DNA of 12,667 nucleotides from Octadecabacter sp. (GTDB taxonomy: Bacteria; Pseudomonadota; Alphaproteobacteria; Rhodobacterales; Rhodobacteraceae). A model generated the notes under the pieces. The model made no database searches and was not told the DNA's origin. It saw only the letters and a list, made by a program, of their open reading frames with translations. The position numbers and the translations under genes were made by a program. Each line of letters opens with the position of its first letter. Within the stretch, counting starts at the first letter, position 1. Positions 7,005 to 12,667 of this stretch are shown here, in pieces. The DNA lies in the NCBI GenBank assembly GCA_003533975.1, contig DQCL01000278.1:9714-22380 (forward strand), in the 5' to 3' direction.

Positions 7005-7694
7005 ATGAAAATCGCCATGTGGTCTGGCCCTCGGAACCTTTCTACCGCGATGATGTATGCCTTCGGGAACCGCGCTGATTTTACCGCGATGGATGAACCG
7101 TTTTATGCCCCGTATTTGGCCACGACAGGGCTTAATCATCCTATGTCAGATGAAATCGTGAGAACGCACGAAACGGGCCCGCAAGCAGTCGCTGTAGCGT
7201 GTTCAGATGTGGGTGAAAAACCACATAAGTATATGAAACATATGCCACATCATATGTTAGAAGGCTTTCCGTTAGACTGGGCTTCGGACTGTGTAAACAT
7301 CCACCTGATCCGCCATCCGGCCCGCGTGATCGCGAGCTATGCTGCGAAACGGGATAATCCAACGCTGACGGATATCGGATATCCGCAACAAGCAGCGTTA
7401 TATGATCGGATTGGCGGCATCGTCATCGACAGCCACGATATCCGGCAAGACCCTGAAAACGCAATAAAAAGTCTCTGCATTAAGATAAATTTGCCTTACG
7501 ATTCGGCAATGCTGAACTGGCAGGCGGGTCCACGGGCGTTCGATGGGATTTGGGCATCACATTGGTATGGTGCTGTGCACAAAAGCACGGGGTTCGCGGG
7601 CGCCGAAGGGCCGCTCCCAGAATTGGAAGGGGCGGCTGCCGAATTGCTCGACGCCGCCCTTCCGTATTACGAAAAACTGAAATCTTTCAGCTAG
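7005..7694 (+). CDS. Sulfotransferase-like P-loop protein
   Basis: This 229-residue protein has the two nucleotide-binding elements of PAPS-dependent sulfotransferases. A 5'-phosphosulfate loop-like WSGPRNLSTAM is at 6-16, and a 3'-phosphate element LIRHPARVIASY at 101-112 includes Arg103 and Ser111. Other conserved-looking stretches are DEPFYAPYL (30-38), KHMPHHM (78-84), AGPRAFDGIW (174-183) and VHKSTGF (191-197). These match, from memory, the N-terminal part of plant aminotransferase-like fusion proteins. The acceptor, and whether sulfate transfer happens at all, are unknown. A histidine/methionine-rich patch lies at 74-84, and the DNA coding it (about 7220-7260) is visibly AT-richer than its surroundings. 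It follows the class IV aminotransferase gene by 68 bp and is probably co-expressed. Its stop codon directly abuts the argG stop on the other strand with no spacer, leaving no room for an independent terminator. Confidence 0.85.
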   Translation: MKIAMWSGPRNLSTAMMYAFGNRADFTAMDEPFYAPYLATTGLNHPMSDEIVRTHETGPQAVAVACSDVGEKPHKYMKHMPHHMLEGFPLDWASDCVNIHLIRHPARVIASYAAKRDNPTLTDIGYPQQAALYDRIGGIVIDSHDIRQDPENAIKSLCIKINLPYDSAMLNWQAGPRAFDGIWASHWYGAVHKSTGFAGAEGPLPELEGAAAELLDAALPYYEKLKSFS

Positions 7695-8918
7695 TTACTT
7701 CAGGCGCTTGTTGCGTGCCGCCAGAAGTTTCAGGCGAAGTGCGTTCAACTGAATGAAGCCCGCCGCGTCCTTTTGGTCATACGCACCGGCGTCATCCTCA
7801 AACGTCACATGCGCCTCGGAATAAAGCGAATGATCCGACCAACGCCCAACCGTGCGCGCGGACCCTTTATAAAGCTTCAGCTTTACGGTTCCGGTCACAT
7901 GTTCTTGTGACTTATCAATCGCCGCTTGCAACATTTCACGCTCAGGCGAGTACCAGAAGCCGTTGTAAATAAGTTCAGCGTAGCGTGGCATCAGCTCGTC
8001 TTTGAGGTGCGCAGCGCCGCGATCCAGCGTGATGGATTCGATACCGCGATGCGCCTCAAGCAACAGCGTGCCACCGGGTGTTTCGTAGATACCACGGGAT
8101 TTCATTCCGACGAAACGGCCCTCAACGAGGTCAAGACGACCACAGCCATGCATACCACCTAACTCATTGAGTTTGGTCAGAATTTCTGCAGGCGACATTG
8201 CAACACCGTCAATAGAAACCGCATCACCACGTTCAAAACCAACCTCGACGTATTGCGCCTCATTAGGCGCATCTTCTGGCGCGACGGTACGTTGGTAAAC
8301 GTAGTCAGGCGCCATATCCGCAGGGTCTTCCAGAACTTTGCCTTCAGACGATGTGTGCAGCAGGTTCGCATCAACTGAGAACGGCGCTTCGCCGCGTTTG
8401 TCTTTTGCAACCTGGATCTGATGGGCTTCGGCAAATTCAAGCAACTTGGTGCGTGAAGACAGGTCCCACTCACGCCAAGGCGCGATGACTTTGATGTCTG
8501 GGTTCAGTGCGTAGGCTGCCAGCTCGAATCGAACTTGGTCGTTGCCTTTACCTGTCGCACCGTGTGCCACTGCGTCCGCACCGACTTCTTCAGCGATCTC
8601 AACCAAACGCTTAGAAATAAGGGGCCGCGCGATGGATGTGCCCAGCAGATACAGCCCTTCGTAAACAGCGTTTGCACGGAACATCGGGAAAACGAAATCG
8701 CGGACGAACTCTTCGCGGACGTCTTCGATGTAGATGTTTTTCTCAGGAATACCCATGTCGATCGCCTTACGGCGCGCAGGCTCAAGTTCTTCCCCTTGGC
8801 CTAGATCAGCAGTGAACGTAACGACTTCGCAGCCATACTCTGTCTGCAGCCACTTCAAGATAATCGAGGTGTCCAAACCGCCGGAATAGGCGAGGACGAC
8901 TTTTTTTGGTGCAGACAT
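7695..8918 (-). CDS. argG: Argininosuccinate synthase
   Basis: ArgG condenses citrulline and aspartate with ATP cleavage to AMP and pyrophosphate, forming argininosuccinate, the penultimate intermediate of arginine synthesis in the cytoplasm. The protein has 407 residues, the usual length for this family. The N-terminal ATP-pyrophosphatase loop AYSGGLDTS is at residues 10-18. [13 protein letters not shown] (120-132) is the second family signature, contacting aspartate and citrulline. The C-terminal half includes [18 protein letters not shown], another conserved block. The start at 8918 has a good AGGAG (complement of 8925-8929) at proper spacing. Upstream on the same strand a Nudix hydrolase gene ends 48 bp away, so the two may share a transcript or argG may have its own promoter in that short gap. 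No arginine regulator site was recognised. Assignment is secure. Confidence 0.98.
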   Translation of the reverse strand: MSAPKKVVLAYSGGLDTSIILKWLQTEYGCEVVTFTADLGQGEELEPARRKAIDMGIPEKNIYIEDVREEFVRDFVFPMFRANAVYEGLYLLGTSIARPLISKRLVEIAEEVGADAVAHGATGKGNDQVRFELAAYALNPDIKVIAPWREWDLSSRTKLLEFAEAHQIQVAKDKRGEAPFSVDANLLHTSSEGKVLEDPADMAPDYVYQRTVAPEDAPNEAQYVEVGFERGDAVSIDGVAMSPAEILTKLNELGGMHGCGRLDLVEGRFVGMKSRGIYETPGGTLLLEAHRGIESITLDRGAAHLKDELMPRYAELIYNGFWYSPEREMLQAAIDKSQEHVTGTVKLKLYKGSARTVGRWSDHSLYSEAHVTFEDDAGAYDQKDAAGFIQLNALRLKLLAARNKRLK

Positions 8919-8966
8919 GGAACACTCCTGAAGTTGAATTATTGGCGAATTAACGCGATTTGATAG

Positions 8967-9407
8967 TTAGAGCAAGCTGGCCACGAATGCTGCATCCCCT
9001 TCGTTTGAAAGCAAGGCAGGGGCGTGCTCCATCGGAACCCAAATGGGCGTGTGCAGTTCTTCTGTTGGTAGACCCAAACAACGCACCGGTCTTGACCAAT
9101 AGATAGTGCAGATTTTTTCTGCCCAAAGGTCGTAATCAGGCATAAAAACAAAGCGTCTGAATGCGCCAATACGCACGGGGCGATCCATCGTCCAACCAGT
9201 TTCCTCCATCACCTCGCGATGCAAAGCTGGAATAACGTGCTCACCCGCATCAATTCCGCCGCCGGGAAGCTGCATTTCGGGGTGCTCCAAACGGTCGCCA
9301 TCCTGTTCTGTGAGCAACAGATTTCGCCCTCTTTGAAGGATCACATACGCCCCTGGCCGCAGCGTGTAACGCATAGCTGGGTCAACTCGTTCGCCGTAAC
9401 GTCTCAT
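8967..9407 (-). CDS. Nudix hydrolase, substrate unknown
   Basis: This 146-residue protein contains a full Nudix box: Gly50, Glu56, then REVMEETGW at 64-72, matching G-x5-E-x7-R-E-U-x-E-E-x-G-U. These residues bind Mg2+ and catalyse hydrolysis of a nucleoside diphosphate linked to another group. The exact substrate cannot be told; it is not the CoA type seen in the Nudix gene at 10480-11088. The open frame reaches 9602, but that start would lie deep inside the divergent hslO gene. The ATG at 9407 leaves a normal 75-bp divergent spacer and has a G-rich AAAGGGG just upstream. It precedes argG on the same strand with a 48-bp gap, but no functional link to arginine synthesis is apparent. Confidence 0.88.
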   Translation of the reverse strand: MRRYGERVDPAMRYTLRPGAYVILQRGRNLLLTEQDGDRLEHPEMQLPGGGIDAGEHVIPALHREVMEETGWTMDRPVRIGAFRRFVFMPDYDLWAEKICTIYWSRPVRCLGLPTEELHTPIWVPMEHAPALLSNEGDAAFVASLL

Positions 9408-9482
9408 ATCGCCCCTTTTCCCCCGACTTGTGGCACCTATATGGACGCGGTATGCCCATCCTCGACTTGTTAGGAAAGCCCC
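9408..9482. promoter_or_regulatory. Divergent Nudix / hslO intergenic region
   Basis: This 75-bp spacer must drive the Nudix gene leftward and hslO rightward. On the plus strand TTGTGG (9428-9433) and TATGCC (9451-9456), 17 bp apart, are a weak promoter candidate. The CTTG at 9427-9430 would fit the -35 of a heat-shock sigma factor, which would suit hslO, but the -10 is not convincing. CGACTTGT occurs twice as a direct repeat, at 9424-9431 and 9463-9470. AGGAAAG at 9472-9478 is the hslO ribosome-binding site. Confidence 0.4.
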
Positions 9483-10493
9483 ATGACTAAAACCAAAACC
9501 ACTGCGTCTACGATCGCTTGGGATGATACTGTCCTGCCGTTCCAGCTCGACCGTTCCGATATTCGTGGCCGTGTCGCGCGTCTTGATGGCGTTTTGGACC
9601 AAGTGTTGTCACAGCACGACTACCCACCGGCGGTTGAAGCTTTGGTGGCTGAAATGGCATTGCTAACCGCACTTATCGGTCAGACGATTAAACTGCGTTG
9701 GAAGTTGTCGTTGCAAGTTCGCGGTGACGGACCTGCGCGACTTATCGCTACGGATTACTATGGCCCAACCGATGACGGTAAGCCTGCCCGCATACGTGCC
9801 TACGCAAGCTATGACAAAGATGAGATCGACCCAAATGGGGATGGTTTCTCGCAGGTTGGCAAAGGCTACTTTGCGATTCTGATTGATCAGGGCGAGGGGA
9901 ATACCCCGTATCAAGGGATCACACCAATCGCCGGTGGGTCCTTGGCGGCCTGCGCCGAAGCCTATTTCGCGCAGTCTGAACAATTGCCGACTGCGTTCCA
10001 GCTGACTTACGGCAAAGCGCAAGTTCCTGGTGGTGCAGAATCGTGGCGTGCTGGTGGGATTATGATGCAGGCAATGCCTAAGGCGTCACCGCTCGCGAAT
10101 CCTGATGGCGGGACGGATGAAGGTTTGACCGCTGTCGAAGACCTCATGAACGACGATGAAGGTGAAAACTGGAATCGTGCGACCACGTTGATGCGGACTG
10201 CCGAAGAATTGGAATTGATCGGGCCATCTGTGCAGCCAACTGAATTGTTGGTGCGCCTGTTCCACGAAGAAGAGCCGCGCGTGTTTGACCCGCAACCGGT
10301 GAATTTTGGCTGTTCATGTTCGCCCGACAAAGTCCGTCAATCGTTGTCGATCTATTCCGCAAAGGACATCGGCCATATGACAACTGTCGAGGGCACAGTC
10401 ACGGCGGATTGCCAGTTTTGTGGTGCGCATTACGTATTCCAACCAAACACGTTGGGGTTCGAGGCGACAGAAGGACCAGATGCAAAGCCATAA
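9483..10493 (+). CDS. hslO: Redox-regulated molecular chaperone Hsp33
   Basis: Hsp33 is a cytoplasmic holdase activated by oxidation. Its C-terminal four-cysteine zinc site forms disulfides and the protein dimerises to hold unfolding clients. The four cysteines are present as CSC (Cys277, Cys279) and CQFC (Cys310, Cys313). The N-terminal chaperone domain begins around DDTVLPFQLDRSDIRGR (14-30), with VALVAEM- and LTALIGQTIKLRWKLSLQ-type family text through residue 78. At 336 residues it is longer than the roughly 290-residue E. coli form. The extra length includes the acidic stretch around 205-230 (GTDEGLTAVEDLMNDDEGEN), a plausible lineage-specific insertion. A good AGGAAAG site lies five bases upstream of the ATG. 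It heads a tight run: the next gene starts 14 bp before the hslO stop. A heat or oxidative stress promoter is expected but not proven by the sequence. Confidence 0.95.
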   Translation: MTKTKTTASTIAWDDTVLPFQLDRSDIRGRVARLDGVLDQVLSQHDYPPAVEALVAEMALLTALIGQTIKLRWKLSLQVRGDGPARLIATDYYGPTDDGKPARIRAYASYDKDEIDPNGDGFSQVGKGYFAILIDQGEGNTPYQGITPIAGGSLAACAEAYFAQSEQLPTAFQLTYGKAQVPGGAESWRAGGIMMQAMPKASPLANPDGGTDEGLTAVEDLMNDDEGENWNRATTLMRTAEELELIGPSVQPTELLVRLFHEEEPRVFDPQPVNFGCSCSPDKVRQSLSIYSAKDIGHMTTVEGTVTADCQFCGAHYVFQPNTLGFEATEGPDAKP

Positions 10494-11088
10494 GCCTTGG
10501 ATTGATGATCTGACAGTGACGCTCTGCCGCGCGATTGAAAACGTGCGGCAGGCGTCTTCTGATTTTGATCTGAACGCAGGTGTCGTGTTGCCGAAAGGTA
10601 GGGTGCTGAAGCCCGCCGCCGTGTTGGTCGCGGTTACGGAAGTAGGGGACGTTATCCTTACCAAACGCGCGGCCCATCTTAAGCACCATGCAGGACAAAT
10701 TGCTTTTGCTGGTGGGCGCATGGACGACACGGATAGCGACCTAACACACACCGCGTTGCGCGAGGCGCAAGAAGAAATCGGGCTCGACCCGTCCGCTGTT
10801 ACGGTTCTTGGAAACCTCCCATCGCATGAAACAGGGACCGGCTATACGATCACACCGATTGTAGCGATGGTTCCAACCGGTCTTAAATTCACCCCTGAAC
10901 CCGGCGAAGTGGATGAGGTATTCACAGTGCCGCTGCCTCACGTTCTGTCACCCAAAAATTACCGCGTCGAAGGACGTGTTTGGCAGGGTCAAAAGCGCTA
11001 CTATTACGCGGCTCCTTATGGTCCGTATTACATCTGGGGCGCGACTGCGCGCATTTTGCGCGGGATGGCGGAGGCGTCGTTGCAATGA
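10480..11088 (+). CDS. Nudix hydrolase, CoA pyrophosphatase type
   Basis: Proteins of this type cleave coenzyme A and its derivatives into 3',5'-ADP and the phosphopantetheine part. The assignment rests on the CoA-specific pattern just before the box, LTKRAAHLKHHAGQIAFAGG (60-79), and the Nudix core ALREAQEEIGL (92-102). Arg94, Glu95, Glu98 and Glu99 are the expected metal-binding and catalytic residues. The common Pro of FPGG is Ala here (FAGG, 76-79), a minor variation. The frame is open from 10420, but the ATG at 10480 is chosen because an AAGGA lies about five bases upstream and because residues before it have no family counterpart. The resulting length is 202 residues, normal for the family. 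It overlaps hslO by 14 bp and its TGA overlaps the next ATG by four bases (ATGA), so translation of hslO, this gene and the CCA gene is probably coupled. Confidence 0.92.
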   Translation: MQSHKPWIDDLTVTLCRAIENVRQASSDFDLNAGVVLPKGRVLKPAAVLVAVTEVGDVILTKRAAHLKHHAGQIAFAGGRMDDTDSDLTHTALREAQEEIGLDPSAVTVLGNLPSHETGTGYTITPIVAMVPTGLKFTPEPGEVDEVFTVPLPHVLSPKNYRVEGRVWQGQKRYYYAAPYGPYYIWGATARILRGMAEASLQ

Positions 11089-12326
11089 CAGATAGAGCAC
11101 GATCCCTATGGCGGGCTGATGGCACCTTGCGTCATGTCGGAGAGCCGCGCTGGCTAACGAACGACTTTCTCCAAGCCCTGATGACGGCATTTGAGGGCGC
11201 AGGCTTTCAGATTTACGCCGTTGGCGGCTGTGTCCGTGACACCATTCTTGCCCGTCATGTAAGCGATGTCGACTTAAGCACTGATGCACTGCCCGAAGAC
11301 ACAACGAGGATCATTGAAAGCCTGAAATTCAGACGCGACGCTTGGAAGGCGATCCCGACCGGACTTGAGCACGGGACCATTACCGCCGTCGCGCCTGATG
11401 GTGGAGGAACTTTCGAAATCACGACGTATCGAACGGATGCGGAAACAGATGGCCGGCACGCCACCGTCGCTTTTTCCAAGAACATCGAAGACGATGCGAT
11501 GCGCCGTGATTTTACGATAAATGCGTTCTACGCAGATCGCGAAGGACGTGTTCGCGACATTGTTGGCGGTTCTGCAGACCTTGAGGCGCGGAATGTGAGG
11601 TTCATCGGTGACCCTGTTAAGCGAATCCAAGAAGACTACCTTCGAATTCTGCGTTTCTTCCGATTCATCGCGACGCTTGGAACGTACCAGAACGGAATTG
11701 ACCAAGACGGGCTTGCGGCCTGTGCGATGCTTGCGGATGGTCTAAAGGGGATTTCGCGGGAGCGGATCAGCGCAGAGATGGCCTATTTGATTGCAGGCCC
11801 AGACGCAGCACCTGTTGTTGGCGCGATGGAACAATCTGGTGTTTTGCTACACATCCTACCTGGGGCCAATGCGCTAACGCTTGCGCGGTTGATTGACCTC
11901 GAAGATCAGTATCCCCTCGAAGGCCGAAGCAGTCCCCTGAGTGATGTCGCGACACGTCTTGCAGCTTTAGGATGTGAAGACATGGAAGATCGCCTGCGCC
12001 TTTCTAAAGTGGACGCTAGGAAAATCGCTCTCGTAAAACATGAAGCGGGGACGACGACGCCCGCTCATGAGCTTGGGTATCGGCACGGATATTGGCCTGC
12101 GGTTCATTGCGTCCTTTTGCGCTGGGCGTCATTGCTTCAGCCATTTGACGCGGCAGTGCTTGCAGACATCCAGATGGGTACGAAGGCGGTTTTCCCGATT
12201 GTGGCTGGCGACCTGATGCCTACCTATTCGGGCAGGGCGCTCGGTGACCAACTGCGAAAGCTAGAGTCAGCGTGGATCGAGTCCAGGTTTTCAGCCACCA
12301 AGGATCAGTTGTTAGGTCTCCTATGA
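11085..12326 (+). CDS. cca: CCA tRNA nucleotidyltransferase / poly(A) polymerase family
   Basis: This enzyme adds or repairs the 3'-terminal CCA of tRNAs using CTP and ATP without a template. The class II nucleotidyltransferase motifs are all visible. GGCVRD is at 47-52; DVDLSTDA at 61-68 holds the metal-binding Asp61 and Asp63; RRDFTINA at 140-147 and RIQEDYLRILRFFRF at 180-194 belong to the nucleotide-selecting neck. The C-terminal half is helical with low sequence constraint. No HD phosphohydrolase motif is evident. The open frame goes back to 10980, but the ATG at 11085 is preferred: it overlaps the preceding TGA as ATGA, has a GGAGG-like site about ten bases upstream, and gives 413 residues, typical of alphaproteobacteria. 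The protein ends WIESRFSATKDQLLGLL and appears complete, even though the next ORF is a deletion product. Poly(A) polymerase activity cannot be excluded from sequence alone, but the neighbours favour CCA addition. Confidence 0.94.
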   Translation: MTDRARSLWRADGTLRHVGEPRWLTNDFLQALMTAFEGAGFQIYAVGGCVRDTILARHVSDVDLSTDALPEDTTRIIESLKFRRDAWKAIPTGLEHGTITAVAPDGGGTFEITTYRTDAETDGRHATVAFSKNIEDDAMRRDFTINAFYADREGRVRDIVGGSADLEARNVRFIGDPVKRIQEDYLRILRFFRFIATLGTYQNGIDQDGLAACAMLADGLKGISRERISAEMAYLIAGPDAAPVVGAMEQSGVLLHILPGANALTLARLIDLEDQYPLEGRSSPLSDVATRLAALGCEDMEDRLRLSKVDARKIALVKHEAGTTTPAHELGYRHGYWPAVHCVLLRWASLLQPFDAAVLADIQMGTKAVFPIVAGDLMPTYSGRALGDQLRKLESAWIESRFSATKDQLLGLL

Positions 12327-12643
12327 CAGCGTTGCTTGGGGTCATCACATCAGCGTGGATTTTGTTGATGGCTTGGAAGTTGTGGCACGCAGAACCAATG
12401 AAGGCCCTTGATACAGACAAACCATTTACTTTCGTTCAAGCGATACTTTTTCAATGGGTGAACCCAAAAATCTGGGCGGTTGCGACATCGGTATCTGTTA
12501 TGCTGGCTGACCTCGCATCGTCTGTTGACGATTGCTCAGATGGTACGCACCAAGAGCTTCTCGCGCTCGGCGGTCAGTATGCAGGCTTCTGGGAGCGTCA
12601 GTCTGGTGGCTTTATCAGCACCGAAATCGAGGGTGAGGCATGA
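12323..12643 (+). pseudogene. Chimeric remnant: LysE-type exporter middle joined to ABC exporter C-terminus
   Basis: The 106-codon frame has two unrelated parts. Residues 1-61 resemble the middle of a LysE/RhtB amino-acid exporter, with a hydrophobic helix (4-20, including AWILLMAWKLW) and the family text FTFVQAILFQWVNPKIW (35-51). The first ~70 residues normal for the family, with the conserved PGP region, are absent. Residues 73-97, DGTHQELLALGGQYAGFW then ERQSGGF, match the extreme C-terminus of an ABC exporter with fused permease and ATPase. The rest of that protein, including Walker A and the signature motif, is absent. Between the two parts, CGCATCGTC at 12514-12522 would read Arg-Ile-Val, as in the ABC strand before the H-loop tail, but in another frame. 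This suggests further small deletions. The ATG overlaps the cca stop (ATGA) and its TGA overlaps the next ATG, so it may still be translated. Best read as a deletion scar; a functional small membrane protein is possible but unsupported. Confidence 0.65.
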
Positions 12644-12667
12644 TTAAATCCCAATTCCAAAGAGCAA
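12640..12667 (+). CDS. Start of an unidentified CDS (cut by window end)
   Basis: An ATG overlaps the stop of the chimeric ORF as ATGA. It is preceded by GAGGGTGAGG (12629-12638), a strong ribosome-binding candidate. Nine codons are visible, reading MIKSQFQRA, with no stop before the window edge. This is too little to identify a family. By position it would continue the hslO-cca run. In this lineage an ABC exporter partner would be a reasonable guess given the ABC tail just upstream, but nothing visible shows it. Confidence 0.4.

Noticed and set aside
9408..9602. Upstream extension of the Nudix gene to 9602
   Set aside because: It would lie antisense inside hslO and consume the whole divergent spacer. 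The Nudix domain is complete from 9407.
10980..11084. Upstream extension of cca to 10980
   Set aside because: It is read out of frame inside the CoA-type Nudix gene. The ATGA overlap and ribosome-binding site support 11085.

Overview
The window is ordinary chromosomal DNA from an alphaproteobacterium, most likely a marine Rhodobacteraceae (Roseobacter-group) species. This rests on the protein styles (a MutS with a GPNMAGKST P-loop, a 751-residue malic enzyme-phosphotransacetylase fusion, an alphaproteobacterial Hsp33) and on moderate GC with dense, overlapping genes. The genus cannot be fixed from the sequence alone. No tRNA, rRNA, CRISPR array, insertion sequence or phage gene was seen.

Layout, left to right. 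mutS (minus strand) fills 1-2006; its 3' end lies outside the window and the visible 668 codons are open. Across a 122-bp divergent spacer, the malic enzyme gene (2129-4384) is followed 3 bp later by a PfkB/ribokinase-family sugar kinase (4388-5254). The kinase converges on and overlaps by 11 bp an exported MsrA methionine sulfoxide reductase (5244-5909, minus). A divergent spacer with repeated CACGC(GC)AAT-type motifs separates msrA from a class IV aminotransferase (6028-6936) and a small sulfotransferase-like protein (7005-7694). The latter abuts argG (7695-8918, minus) with no gap. Upstream of argG on the same strand is a Nudix hydrolase (8967-9407). Diverging from it is a tightly overlapped run: hslO (9483-10493), a CoA-pyrophosphatase-type Nudix gene (10480-11088), a CCA-adding enzyme gene (11085-12326), a chimeric remnant ORF (12323-12643), and the first codons of a further gene (12640 onward).

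Two places stand out. First, the aminotransferase and sulfotransferase-like genes are separate versions of two domains that, from memory, are fused in plant 'branched-chain-amino-acid aminotransferase-like' proteins. This suggests an uncharacterised functional pair. The bacterial aminotransferase also lacks the glutamate that normally contacts the PLP ring nitrogen. Second, the 106-codon ORF at 12323-12643 joins the middle of a LysE-type exporter to the last ~35 residues of an ABC exporter ATPase. It looks like a deletion scar that has kept start/stop overlaps with both neighbours.

Functionally the rest is housekeeping: mismatch repair, C4 metabolism, sugar phosphorylation, repair of oxidised methionine, arginine synthesis, redox-regulated chaperoning, nucleotide/CoA sanitation and tRNA 3'-end maturation. 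The main work in annotation was choosing starts. For msrA, the 8967-9407 Nudix gene, the CoA-type Nudix gene and cca, the longest reading frame begins well upstream of the start supported by ribosome-binding sites, family N-termini and overlaps.
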